From Ficedula albicollis (Eukaryota > Chordata > Aves > Passeriformes > Muscicapidae): 64,000 nt of DNA. The first letter of the stretch is position 1. Each line of letters starts with the position of its first letter. Positions 1 through 15,856 of the stretch are shown piece after piece. A program made the translations under genes and the position numbers. Location: the NCBI RefSeq assembly GCF_000247815.1, contig NC_021674.1, positions 14,893,562-14,957,561 on the forward strand, written 5' to 3'. A model generated the notes under the pieces. It was not told where the DNA came from. It ran no database searches and was given only the letters and a program-made list of their open reading frames with translations.

Positions 1-1369
<1,369 letters not shown>

Positions 1370-2186
1370 CTAGAGGGACAAACACTTTGTGAAATCTCAA
1401 TTCAATACTTGCTTGATATTTTTTTTTTTAAACTTATTTAATCTTGTCAAATGTCTGATGGTCCACCTAATAGAGAATTTCAGTTCCCTGGGTCTTTCTG
1501 GTGCTATAATATGGAAGGCAGCTTTGACCTCTGAAGGGCATAAATCCTGCAGCCTGCTCTGGTACTTCTCAAGAACAACACAATACACATGAAGATTTGT
1601 AATTGTGTGTGAGTTTACTGTTGCACTGACAGTCCTGAAGGCTGATATTCTCTCTGTTTAGCTCAGGAGTAGCATGGCTACAGGATTTAGAGAGAGCACA
1701 GGCTTCCATCATGCTCTCCTGCATTACATTTGCTTTGGGTGTATTGTGTTGTTATATTCTCTGCAGGAGAGAAAACAGTTTAATCTCTACTCATAATTTT
1801 TTTTCTCTTCTATGCCTACTCCTGCTCCTGTATCCTGCACTCCCTTGAGTCAGGGAGCCCACACCATATCTACCAGGAGACAGAAGTCACCAGTCCATTT
1901 ACCTGTGCTAAGCAGCAAAAGACATACAGCAATGTGCAAAGGAGACATCTCTTATGAAATGAGGTCACCAAACATTACAATTAGAGGTTGGTATCGTCCA
2001 CTCAGAAATGATCCAGAGTAATTTTCCCTAAGAACCATCCTTTTCTGGAGAGGCACTTGATTTCCTTGACAGCTGAGAATTCAGGTATCAAGTAGCATGA
2101 CTGATATAATTTTCCTTACAGTAGGAATTATCTCATCCCAAGTCCTTTGTGATGATACTTAGGACAAAGGCCTTCTTTTTTTAATC

Positions 2187-2209
2187 TTTTTTTTTTTTTT
2201 TTTTTTTTT
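2187..2209. repeat. Poly-T run, 23 bases
   Basis: This is an uninterrupted T run inside intron 5, preceded by a shorter T run. I see no mobile element body attached on either side, so it is listed only as a simple repeat. Confidence 0.9.
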
Positions 2210-5200
2210 AAAGATGCCCAGGCTCTAGATCAGACACCTGAAGGAGGCAGGAATTAGTTCAGCAACATCCTGAAGTCAGTGTGTATGGAGGAGCCTAAGC
2301 TTGAGAAATGCCAGAGTTGCTTCCACAAAGCTGAGTGTGGATGTAGTTCACTGACTGACAAGACATGCTTCCAGTCACTGCTGGAAGACAAGCCTGGAAG
2401 AACAAAGAGATCTGTGCTGTGAATTCCCCATTGCAGCAATAACTGCCCTGTCTCCTATGAAATGGGTAAATGCTCCAGATTAAACCAAAGCCTCTGGGCA
2501 GAGAGAGCCATTGTTTGCCTAATTCATCCATGCTCACTAAACAGTGCAGCTACATTGTGTTCTCTGGTACTACAGGGAGTTGGAAATCACTGGCGATTCA
2601 ATTAGATATGCGCTTGATATTTTTATTTATATTGCCTGCCAAAACTAAAAATTAATGAAGCATGTAGGAAAACAACCACTCTTTCTCTTCCAGCTTATTT
2701 TATGGTGCAAATCATTCAGGAGTGGGGGAATACATGCCACACTTTATTCATAAAGGACAATGGATCCTGAAAAGGATGTTATTGTCAGGTCAATTTTTTT
2801 TCCCTTCCTTAGAGCAATTCTGGCTTGCTACATACAGACTGCAGAACACCCTCATATTCCAGTCCAGATCAAGGCATGACTACAGAGGAGAAGCTTTGCA
2901 GGAAAAATAGACAAGTAACTTGGAGCTGGCTCCTGACAATTTCTGTGGGCTCCTTGGTGAGCGTTTAAGGAGTGAGATGGTATCTCCCTTGGCTTTGCTG
3001 AACTTCCTACAAAAAAATGCACCCTCAGAGACACAGCTGAGAGCCTTCCCCATGTGAGGTGCAAAGCTCTTCACATGCCACAAACCAGACACTTGGGGCT
3101 TAGGTCAGTGTGCAAATGGGCATTAGGAAGCTGTAAGAAGGGACTCTGGTAACTCAGTAGGTGATCCCTTCTCCTAGGGGCATGCAATGAGCCTGAATAG
3201 CACCCTGCTGTTGGAAGTACCACCTGAAGAAAAGTTAGGAGACATGTCAAAGAGCACTTCCACGAGTTAGCAACATCATGACATTCTTAAAATACCCTTA
3301 AGTTCTACTGAAATTCAGAATTACTCTTGTCTCTCTGAATTACCCCACAGATGGTTTTGAACCCCATGTTTAGTATCAGCTTTCATATCCCACTCAGTTT
3401 ATCTGCAATCTTTTCAGCAATGTCCGTGTTTTACTTCAGCAGCTGCAGATACACAGAGATTCAGAGGAGTGGTTATTGTAGGCAATGTTTGCTTACTCAA
3501 TTAATTATAACTTTTTAAAGGCACTCACTTTTCCAAGCACACAACTGCATTAACACTAATTATAATGGAGCCAAGGCATCCAAGAGAACTGACTTGTCTT
3601 CCCAGGTGTTTTTGTTGCAGCCTAGGGGCACAAATCTCCCGAAGCCAGCTGACTGTAGTATTTGAAATATGTCAGTTGCAACTGGGAATCAGGCAATTCC
3701 AGGAGCTATTCCTCCAAAACAAAGCAGCAGATTTGCATGCTCATTCATCTCTGTGGAGACGGGGTCTGAATTAGCTCAGATTTGCATTAGACCAATATAT
3801 ATGTGCTCCTTGTATAGGTTAGAGAACACAAATAGCAAAGCTGCAGCCAGGGGAATGGCTGGGCTCTGTTAACAGTGCATGATTTATTCCCATCTTGTTT
3901 GCTTGCTTACTGTGAGCACAAAGGCAAAATGAATTGGAGAAAGGAGATGATTAACTAGTAAAACAAATAGATAACCAAAAAAAGCCCAAACACAAATAAT
4001 CCCTTTAATGGGCCACTTAATGCAGATGTTTGCATCCAAGCTCAAGGAAACTCAAATTTTAATTAAAATACTTTGCAAGAAAAACAGATAGTTGATCTTT
4101 TCAGTTCCAGACCCAATTACTCCTGGCAAAGTGAACCAGAATGACCTGGATTGCTGAGTGAAGTGGCCTCAAGTCACACACAGAAGATGTGTTAGGAAAA
4201 GAAAATGAATGGTATCAAATAAGTATCAGAGTAAAATTTGTGGGAGACATCCTTTATATTTACAGCAGTGTTTATGTAGCCAGTGGCATCCATAAATTAC
4301 AGCAGTAATTAAGCTGTACCATGGCTGGCTTGGAGGCTTATAAATCATTATTTAAACAGCAGCATTAAATAAATGGCATCTCAGGCTCTAAATTGAAAGT
4401 AGAAACAACTCCTTGGAGAACAAGTGCCTACTTTGTACCTCACAGGTCCTGCTTCTCAACATCCCTGGCAGTGTTCAAATCCAGTACCAGACCCTGGACA
4501 CAAATGACAGCCTGGGATCTTTATTGCCCATGCTTTTGGACTTGGTTTCCATATATCAGGATGGAAAGTGGAAAATCATGTGGCTTAGCTTATGCAGGAT
4601 CAGCAACTTACTGCTCACACTGTGGGACCCAAGGGGATGTATTTCAATTCTCAACAGATTTTCTCTGACTTGGTTTTCCTCTTCTCTCCTTCCCTGTCCC
4701 TTGATGAGCAGAGAAATCACAGTGTGCTGGCAAGCTCTGGTGAGTCTGTCTCTGAGGAAGATCACTGCAAAATGGGAAACTTCGCTTTCCTGCCACCACA
4801 CTTGGCTGGGTGGGATGGAAGAAACACTTACAGGCATCCACAGAAATAACTCTTATCTGGCAAACTGGCTATGCTGCTAATTATCATGTAGGGTTTAATG
4901 AAGCTGAACATAATTATACCTTCACATACTAGATTCAAATTCTTAGACCACAATTTTTAATTCTACCAGAAGTTTTCGGGACAAACACAGTTGGGTGAAG
5001 CACTCCTGCTGAGCACACATTAAAACAGAAGAGCTTAATAGGACAGTACTTTGCTGCTGTTTAAAAATTGTCTCATTTTCACTCTGCAAAAATTCCAAAG
5101 ACCTGGGATAAATGTACAGCCTTGTCACATTTTATCAGCAAGCAGCCTCTCTGGGCTATCCTTGAGAAGCCCTGTTGTACAGAGTTTATTTCAGTGGTTC

Positions 5201-8058
5201 TCAAGACAAGACCCGATATGCCCACAGTGTGAAAAATTTCTATTTTTAATTGCATATATGTAGCAAAAATACCTATCCATGGAAGTCCACCATGTTTATC
5301 TAACCATATGGATTACCTCTCAAAACAGAGAAAGTTTCCTACTATTTGATGGCATCTCTTCAAAATGCTTTTCAATGAGCTGTGCTGCAGCTTAATATGC
5401 CTCCACTAAATGTCACTAAAAATCTGGGATTGTACAACCTTGTTGATGATGTGTGTCCATCACAAGTATTTGTCATTAACTTCTTAATTACACCTGCCCC
5501 TCCTTTGGCTTGAGTTCAAGGTTTGACTCGGATATTTACAAGAACATTACTTGGGGGATTGAAAGGTTGTGTGAAAACAGAAAAGCTGCTGTCTAGCTGT
5601 AAAAGGATAGTGAGAATTTGGGAGAGTTTCTGATTATTGATTTTTCCAATGACTTGCCATTTCTGATGGTTGCATATTTCTTCGCTCTTTATCTTCAGTC
5701 CTCCAGCAGCACAGACATTCAAAGGCTGCTGGCTCACTTTGTGCTGAGGATATATTCCAGGACAAAGTAAATTTGCTATTGATACAAGTCACTAATATCC
5801 ATGCTTTCACCATTCAAGAGTCGAAAGGTATGAAATAAAGGAGGAAAGAAAGTGAGAGAAGTGAAAGATAAGTTCATGCTTGAGGGGAGCAAAGCCATCC
5901 TTGGCAAATGGCCACTGAACTCCACATGATACAGGGCAGATCACATAAATCAGAACGTTCACAGCAAGCTACACTGCTCTCATTTTCCAGCCACCCACCC
6001 CAGTACACCTGCAAGGAACCCGAGTACTTGCAGCTGCAAATGATACCAGTGAGAGAAATACTTGGAAAACACATTGTCCTCAAAAAATGCTTTGCGAAAA
6101 AAAAAAATAAAAAAGGCTGGATGCCATGTTTCTCATACCAGGCAGTCAAAATTGGTCAACACTCAATAATTTCTGACTTTAATATTTGTAACAGCATTGT
6201 TACTGTTTCTATCATTGCCTAAGGATGCATTTGTAGGAAGAAGTGTTCTCTTTTTTATTAGACTGCCTGCTACAGGCAGAAAAAACAGCCTGTGTTTGTA
6301 AATGCCTAAAAGCTCACCCATTTTTCCAGTTGCATAAACTGCCTTTAATCTTCTTATTTCACTTCCTAAACATAAATGGGAATAAACTCATCACAAGAGC
6401 TCTGTGATGTTCATTTCATTAACGTGTAAGAACTGAGATGCTGTGATAACAGGCATGAAAAAAACCTGTAAGGAAATCATTTACTCTGTCTTCACAATGC
6501 AGTTTGAATAATTTACAGTATAAAATGAACACCTTTGATAAAGGCAGGACAGTGAGCAGCAAATAACTTCCCTTTGAGAGAGCATCCCCTGCCCTGGACA
6601 CTAAGGGTGCAGCATTCTCACAGTGAGCTACTACAATAGAACACTTGCTCATTAGAGCAATGTAGAGACAGAATTTTCATCTCAAAGACAATGTCAACAT
6701 TTCAAAATGTATCTAACCAGAAAATAAAAATACCCAAAGTTCTCACAGAACAAAAGATTCAAATCAATTCTAAGTTAGAAAACTGACTAGAGATTTCAAC
6801 ACATGAGTGTTGAATACTGTCATAATTGTCATAAACCCCAGAAACTTGAAAACACTTGAATTAAGACAAAAATAAAGTGTTGGGCAGGAAACTTAAGAGG
6901 GAACTTACTGGTTTGGAACACACTCATGCCAATAATTCAGCCAGCTCAGTTCTAATGTGCTTTCCCTCTCTGCTGCTTCAAAGTAGGGATGCTGTGTTTA
7001 ATATACAAATTTTAAACATCTGTTCCTTCAGCATTGCTGAATGCCAGCAGGATTGCTTACAGAGAAGAGAGCTCTCAGCACACCTGAGGAGCTGGCACTT
7101 GCTCACTGCCACATTTCAGCAGCAAGAACTCTCTCCAGAGGTGTGCAGCATTCAGACTATCCAGGCCCTCTGTGCTCTCTCAGAAATGTCTTTGACCAGG
7201 TCTTGTTGCTTTTCCTACCTTTTGACTGAACGACTCCCCAACAGTAGTGTTGGTGTGATGTATCTTCCCTAAACTTGAAGAGAAAAATAGCTTCCTTAAA
7301 AAAACTACAAGAAAATAAGAATGTGGAAAGAGAGTTAGATGGGTTTCACGCTTTCTCGATTTTCATTTTGGGAAGTTGGCTGAGGGGCTTCATAGTTCCT
7401 GAGACAACAAAAAACCTTTGAGTGCAGTAAATGACATAATGATGTTTCCCCCTATTAATCTTGCACAAAATCTAGCTGCTTCTTTTGTTTTATTTTTAGT
7501 AGGGCTCATAGTAACATGTATATTTTTCTGGTGATTTGTTACCAGTCAATAAGCATCTCCAACTGCTCATCCAAAAATTAACAGTAAACAAGTAAACAGC
7601 AGAAGTGAACTTTATAATGAAAGAGTGATTTTCCATCACACAGTGATACCTACATATTCTGCGGCAGCTATTAAATTAGAAAGGGCCAAAAGAGACAGAG
7701 AATACTTACTGTAGGAAATACTGGGAATACATAGTCATTGGACCTGTCATAAATTTCATCTGCACAGTAGATCTTTAAGGCTTTCATGCATAAATATGGA
7801 TATTCTGACTTAGAATAATCCAGTGGGATAATTTTGCTGAAATCCCAATTCTCATTTCTTTTGGTTGCTTTTCATTGCCCCTATTTCAATACCATGCTGC
7901 ATTTGCTATAAATTTCCTTTTTCTCTCGGATACAATTGCATCTTTCTAGGTACCTTTCTAGGTACTGCATCTTTGTGAGATTAAAAAAATACCAACAAAA
8001 AACCCTCTCCCCTAGGTTTCATGTTTCTCCTAAAACAAGTGAATGTATTTGTAACAGT

Positions 8059-8922
<864 letters not shown>

Positions 8923-9896
8923 CAAAAAATCCCCTCAAAAACAAAGCCAAAACCCCGTTTTCTGTGACTTGCTGTGAATTTTTCAAAATTCATACCTTGT
9001 AGAGGAGAAATAAAAAGGTCCAGCTTCTATTATTAGCTCTGCTATTTGCATCAGACTTTTTTGGGTCTGAATAGGCTTGGAGACCAGCTCTTACCAGGGA
9101 GCAATCTTTTCCATGGGAAACACCACCACACTGATTTCTGGCTCATTGAAAGATGAGTGCTGCTTGCCACACGCAGCTGATGCTGACAAAATCATGAGGT
9201 GGTTAAGATCTCTAAGCTTATTTACAGACAACAGGAACAGATTTAGCACAGATCCTAACTCAGCATCAGACACTGAACTGAATGTAAAATAAGACATGAA
9301 AATTGGGCTTCCAAACCTCATGTGTGCCTCTTGGGGAAACTGTAGGAGCTGATTAGATAGGAAATACATGCAATTTTTCACCTTTTGCTTCTTAGGAGGC
9401 TTAGTTCAAATCCATTTTCAATTATTAAAGTAAGTGTTATCTTTGCCTCTTCCAGTTCTGCAGTTTCAAGCACAACCAGCACTGCCACTATACACAGTAG
9501 ATGTTTTTCAATTCTTGGTTCTTAAAAACAGCACAGCTAGAAAACCACAAATATTTTTAAAGATGGGGAAACTGAGGTACTTGTCAACCGATTTCAGTCA
9601 TTTAAATGAGCCTGTAAATTGCCCAAACCAGACAAACCCTCTGACTCCTGCTGCTTCCTGTACCAGTTGGACTGAAGATGCCCAGATTCAAGGAAAAAGA
9701 AGAGACTGGAGAATATTTTCATAGCTCATCAAGAGATGATTCCACACAGGTCAGATATAACCTCTCTCTCAAGCCTGCAACAGCAGCATCTTGGCAAGCT
9801 CTCTTTTAGCATTGCCAATCCACTTAACAAGAGAGGTATATTCATATGCCTGGTCATGAAAAGCACAAATAAAGGTATGAGACTTAACTGGATTCA

Positions 9897-9944
9897 AATA
9901 GCATTTTAGATAGGAATGAGATTTTTCATTTCTAAAATGCTATT
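9897..9944. other. Perfect 14-bp inverted repeat, hairpin-forming
   Basis: AATAGCATTTTAGA at 9897-9910 is the exact reverse complement of 9931-9944. Inside the 20-base spacer a second inverted pair, AATGA (9915-9919) and TCATT (9926-9930), stacks directly on the right arm. Together they could fold as a 48-base stem-loop with one internal bulge. No function is known; it is short for a microRNA precursor. Confidence 0.7.
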
Positions 9945-12900
9945 CTCTTTCTGTAACTGTTTTAAGCAGTCTCTCTGCTTTAGCTGTCAGCAGTGTTAAG
10001 GTTTTTGGTCTTACTACAGATGGGCTACTGGGAGTGGCAGGTGGAATACCACAAATCAGCACAACCCTGAGCATGCACGTGTGGTCCCTCTCAGCACAGT
10101 GCAGGGACTCATCCTCACACCACAACCAATCCCTTACTGTGCAAAGCAGGGGCCCCATAGTGGAAGAGCAATTGTTGTTCCAGGTAGAAGCAGAAGCTTG
10201 CTTGGGGAAGTGAATTTCCTGATGTGCCCCTTTCTACTTTGGCAATTTCTGCAGCTGTGTGAAGGCAGCAAGTTGCCATCAAGCAGCCAATTCCCACTTT
10301 GTTTGAAAAGTGAGCAATAATACCTCAAACCCACAGATAATAAATTGCATCTGAATGTTTGCTGTGAGGTAGAGCAGTAGCTACACACAACAGGTTTGCC
10401 ACTGGGAGGGACTTCATGTACATGGATGCTTCCAGCTTTTAGCTCTGGGGAACCCAGAGGACACCCTCAGTGTCACCCTTTCTCCACACCCTGCTGAACA
10501 ACAGGAAGTTATGGATGCAGTGACTCACGGGTGACTCTTCCAGCTGGATGCACCAGCAGTTTCCAACATCTCAGTGCTCTGAAGCCAGTCCAGAGGGATG
10601 GAGGGCCAGCACAGTTGTGTGTGCTTGTGTTCCAGGCTGTGCTTCAAGGCCTTGCTAATGCTTGAATGGCATTATCCTAGGAGCAAAGCTGCTGAAGGTC
10701 AATGGCCCACAACATTAAAAAAAGCCTGGAGAAGGACTCCTTCCTGGAGTCCACATCTCTGCCCAAGGTCCTCTATTAATGTTTGAGCATGCACGAAACT
10801 TATGAAAATTGGGAATGCTTACTGAAAAAAGTAATGTCAATGAATAACAAAGTGATTGGCTCAGTGTAAGCCGAGGTATGTACTGAAGGTATCATGGGAA
10901 AATGGAAGAAGGGATAATGTTACAATTCCAACCTTACCACCCTGGTTTCGGGCAGACTCTCTACTCTCTTGTGGCATGCTGAAAGACTCTTTGATCAATG
11001 CTTTCCATGTGAGATCACTTTCCAAAAGTATATGGACACGCAGAGAGAGTTGCAAGAGTTGAGAAGTATGAGTACAGAGAATAACTGTGCCCTGAGTTTG
11101 AGATGCCTGTGGGCTGCCAGCCACAGTAGAACAGTTAGGCTAATAGTGGAATAGTTAAATAATATTAAAATGGCTTTTTGAACTTATTTTAAATACAGTG
11201 ATAGGAATTTAAGCAAACAGTTGCTATGAATAGAGACAGATCAACGAGACAAACAATGTCTCCTCCCTCTCTCTCTGACTCTAGGTTTTCTCTAAGACCT
11301 TTACCCATCAATGAATAGATTGTGCAATCAACTCTCAGGAGATTTTACTCAATTACTCAGAATACGCAATTTTCTTAGAAGTTCTCATCTTTAAATTCAG
11401 CACCATAAATCATATGTCTACCCAAAATGTCTCTTTATATCCTCTTTGTCAATAAGCTCTCTGTTCAGTGCAAATTCCCCTTCAAAATTTTTCCAACTCA
11501 TTTTCCCCCCATTTTGCTCATTTATTCAGTTGGCCATTAATTAGTCACTTAATTACTATCAGCAGTAATACTAAATTCTCACAAACTTGCTACTTTTGTT
11601 ATTATGTAAAATGCTCCTCCCAGCTGGGAAGGTTTCAGCAAAACATAACACCTTGTTGACTTAGGAGAAATCTATTTATAAAATGCAAATGTATCTTTTC
11701 CTGGCAGGCAAATCCTTTATAACTGCTCAATGATTCATTACACAAAATAAAGAATTAGGAAGAGACACAGCTCTTAATCAAGTCCTAGCAAACATAAACA
11801 TTTTGGTAAAAAACAAGTGATAAAAAGAGAATATGAAATGGTAGCCCCACTGCAAAGTAAATGGGGTTAGTCTGGTCTTGTGGCAGGAAGGGTAGCAGGT
11901 ACTCTCTGTGCCATAAATGCACAGTATTCAAAATGACTGGCAATCAGAAAATATTTAGGTGAAAAGAGAAATACAAGCTAATTTAACAGCCATAGGAACG
12001 AATGAAATTATGTATATGCTCCACCAAACATCTACTGTATGATGGTGCAGTTTCAAAGAAGGTATTGGCAAAAAACACCACCAGTTTAGGAGAGGGTTAC
12101 AGTAAGCAAGCTCTACTGGACAGTACAAAGTGCACAAACACATTGAATTAGAAGAAAAAGAACCACCAAACCCTTTTGCCATAAACTAGACTAGGGGATA
12201 CCTAGAAGCTACTTTACACATGTTTACATTCGATCTTGAAGTATCAATTTGAAAGCCAAGAAATCAGTGACATTAATTTTTGTACACATTTCATTAGGAA
12301 TTCTCTTTGTCAGTGGCTATCTGGACAAGGGCAGCTGTCTTAGGGGACAGACACTCTTCCTGTTTCTTCCTCTGCCCCACTGGTCACTGTATTTGTATTT
12401 CCATTCACCTCAAGCTGCCCATGGTCCTCTCTGCGCTACAGTAAAGTTATACTGAGTGCAAAGGTTTTATATGCCCACTATATATTTTTTTCAAAGAGAA
12501 TAGTTAAAATACCTGACTTCCAGGTCTCCCAGGGCTTTAACTTAATGGGATGTGGATGCAGTTCACCAGCCATAAAGAATGTCACTGGCTTACATCACCA
12601 CAGAATCTCAAAGCCAGGAAGGCAACCCATAGGAAACAGGGGATCTTCATACAGAAAATTTACTGGAATACCAGCAACAAAATCAACTGCCCTACTCCTT
12701 ACTCCAGGAAAAATGCCTTGCCTTCTTTTCCAGGATCTCTTGAGAAGCAGCAGTAGGACTCTTATGCAGCTGCAGTTACAGCAAAGGCTCTCAGTCTCAA
12801 CTTCACTTGGACCGTGCCCTTCCTTCCCATCCCACAGGTCATTACTGCTGCTTTTTAGTGAGCAATATAATTTTAAACAGTCTGTCAATGTGGTACCACA

Positions 12901-13924
12901 AAGATGATAAAAGTGCCTATCTAATGTGGATAAAATCAATGATCCAAGGTCCCCTGGGTGGTGACAGAGAGAGCGCTCAGAGGTCTCTGGGCCCATAGCA
13001 GCAGCTGCATTCTCTGTTCAGGAGAGAGTAGGGCAGCTAAGGGAACGGAGACCTGGCAAAGACTGGGTGCCCAATCCAAGTTATTGGTCAAGCAAGGTAT
13101 TCTTGGAAATAAAAAGCTTTGTATCTTTTCCCCAGTACTCAATGGAATGAAGAAAGAATTAAATAACCAGACTGAGCACAAAACAGCCCAAACACAGCAG
13201 CCAAGCATCTTTTCTTGGGGTCCTTCAAACCAGACTCCATCTGTGTGTGCAGGGGCCTTGCACTGCTAGCAAATCACCTCCAGAAATGCTGCCTATCATA
13301 TCAGGAATCTGATGGTCGAGATCTCCAAAACAGGTCTTCTGCTGTGACCTTGGATAAGTCTCTTTTTGCTGTGACAGAAAAAAAATCCCTAAAAAACCAT
13401 TTTGTGGGGAATATATGGCCTTGCTACTTTTTAGAATAGCATAATTTTTTTCACAGAAAAAAAAAATCTCATTTTTAAGAGCTATCTAAAATGAAAATGT
13501 CCCCTGTAGAGGAAAATGTTTGCTCAGCAGTACTTCAAAAGATTTTATTTGACCTGAAATAAAACATTGGTTAGCTTCAGGAAACTTGCTATTGTTCAAA
13601 TTTTTTTTTCAGTTCATATACTTCATGCTTTCTTTATGCCTTTTAACATATTTTCCAATAAAAAAACCTCCTAGAGCCCAGGGAAAAGGTGGGAAAACCT
13701 GGTTTCTTCCATTAATTTTTTGTTTTGTTTTGCCAAAACACATATTAAGTTTGCTTTGAATAGCTTTGTCCCACCAGGTGACTTTTTCAACAAGCTAGAA
13801 TAAAAATGAAGATGCTACTTACCCTGTGTAACAGCACAGAGGCTCTCAAGTGGAAGATGATACTGAGTGTGTCACCAAATGCCAATCACAAGCATGGAGG
13901 GTGACAGAATCACTGGAGTCATTG

Positions 13925-14339
13925 TGTGAGGAGCCACCCTCACTTTTAGAATTTCAAAGGTTTATTAAACCTTAACAAAAATGCAACAAAAGACTGAATA
14001 AGGAGAAAGAGCAGTGCTGGGAGCACAGGACTAAAGTACCAAGTGCTCACCCACAACATGGATGCTCTGACTTTTATACCCCTGGGCCCTCCCAAGTCTT
14101 GTTAGTTAACTCCTTCTCTGCCATCCATGGTGGAGACCACTTTCTTACACCTTGACTGGAGGTCAGGTGTAGCACCAAGCCCACCCTCCCCAAATGCCCC
14201 AACTACCCCAGCTGTCTCATGACCACAATGCAAGGGGGAGGGGAAGAGGACTAGGGGAGAATATATTACAATAACACGCACAAAACTTATCTTAACATAC
14301 ACACAATATTCATCCTTTAATTGTGAGAGCCAACCATCA
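13925..14339 (-). mobile_element. Solo LTR of an endogenous retrovirus, about 415 bp
   Basis: Read on the minus strand, this segment begins TGATGGTTGGCTCTCAC and ends CTCACA, giving TG...CA termini. It carries a TATAAAA box (14078-14072) and, about 106 bases later, an AATAAA signal (13966-13961), in the order expected for promoter and polyadenylation site of one LTR. Imperfect 5-bp flanks, CATTG at 13920-13924 and CAGTG at 14340-14344, may be a decayed target-site duplication. No internal viral gene is present on either side, so this is a solo LTR left by recombination. The exact family (ERVL-like or ERVK-like) cannot be settled by eye, and the ends may be off by a few bases. Confidence 0.65.
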
Positions 14340-15828
14340 CAGTGCTCATCTATAACAACTGAACAATTGCCACATGCTAATGCAGCATCTGTCTAAGAAA
14401 GCTCTGGGCCATTTCAGCTCTGTACTGTGCCCTGAAATCTCCTCACTCAGAGCACCAAAGAGACAACTTTTTACCATATTAGCACTGACAGGGCTGACAA
14501 CGTTCTCTCCATTTGGCGCACATCAAACCATGCAAATATTAGCAAAACTCAGGTCTGTCTGAGGGAGCCTCAGATGTGGAAAGTAGCAAAAAAACCATCC
14601 ATGAGGCCTGCACAGTCTCAAGTGGGCACTGTAGAGTTATTATATTGCTATTTCCATCTCAGCTAGAAGCAGCATGGAAAACAGTTAAAGTAAACTCAAC
14701 ATTAAAAATTTCACTGACAATTAAGATGACAGATTAAACTGATCTACATGCAATCTGCAAACTGATCTGGCATTCACTGATTAATGCAGTAAATTAGATA
14801 CTAACATCTCTCATGCAATGTTATAAATCACTACCTTCACTCAGCAATGCATATTTGGTGTCACACAATTTTTGATGCTGGCTAAGTTATTAAATTTTCT
14901 GTAGATGAAGCATCGAATATCTGTTACAGTTTTAGGATGAGATTATGAAAAGGCACTTTCAATTTCTGATCAAAGTTATTTGATACTATTAGAACTGCTC
15001 AGATTTCCAAAATTCAAGTGGAAATTGCTTTTCATTGTAGTGGAAAACAGCAGAAGAAACATAACAGCACCAAGCCTGGACCCAAGCATCTTTTAAGTGG
15101 ACACACATATTTGAAGGTAGGGAGATGCTTTACAAACATAATTTATTTCTCAAAAATGTTGCTTTCATGAAACACCCCTCTCTGAGTCTTACAGATACTT
15201 GGTAAAATACAGAGCTCCTTCTTGAAGAAATTACAGCAAGAAGGGCCCTGAGATCTGAGTATTTGGCCCAACTACTGTAAACAAGGCAGAATTTGTCTCT
15301 TATGCTTTTTTATGGATGTTGCTCACTGTGAGTCAACAGACCCCAAGTACTTTCAACTACACTGTTCCAAAACCACAATGTGAGGGTATCCCCCTCCACA
15401 TATTCCTGGCAGTGCAAGGCTCCAGTCTTAGCAACAACACTTCAGCTCACAGCTGTCAGCACTAATGAGTTAATGCAGAGCGTGGTGAGATGCTGGAGTT
15501 ATTTGTAGCTGTGGCACAGGTAAGTCCCTCAGGTTACAGGTAGGCATCCTTCCCCAGCTGCATTGGCAGGAGAGGTTATTGCCTCCATCTGTTCACTGCT
15601 GCTCTCCCTCCTGCTCTGCTGATCAAGCAGCGTGTGCAAGCACTCTCTAATTTATTTCAGGCAAAGGCAGACAGGTGACACCACTACAACAATTCTTACC
15701 TACTCAAGGATTTTATGCAACCCTCTCTCATCTCCAAGTGACAGCTGCTCTATGGGCTGTGTTGAAGCATCTCCCAGACTCATGTGAGCTGCTGAAAGGC
15801 TGCTCTCTAGCCCTTTTTAAAAACCATC

Positions 15829-15856
15829 ATCGTGTGAGATAATTCTCATACACGAT
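15829..15856. other. Imperfect hairpin, 7 + 4 bp stem
   Basis: ATCGTGT-GAGA at 15829-15839 pairs with TCTC-AT-ACACGAT at 15844-15856, leaving a TAAT loop and a two-base bulge. It is a small inverted repeat in intron 5 with no known role. Confidence 0.5.

Noticed and set aside
4413..4880. 155-codon plus-strand open frame
   Set aside because: It is the longest ordinary frame in the window but shows no recognisable domain, no conserved motif and no splice or promoter context. Several overlapping frames on both strands are equally open, so chance is the simplest reading.
12545..13269. Cluster of overlapping 90-133 codon frames on both strands
   Set aside because: No protein family is recognisable, and frames on opposite strands overlap almost fully, as expected by chance in slightly GC-richer intron.
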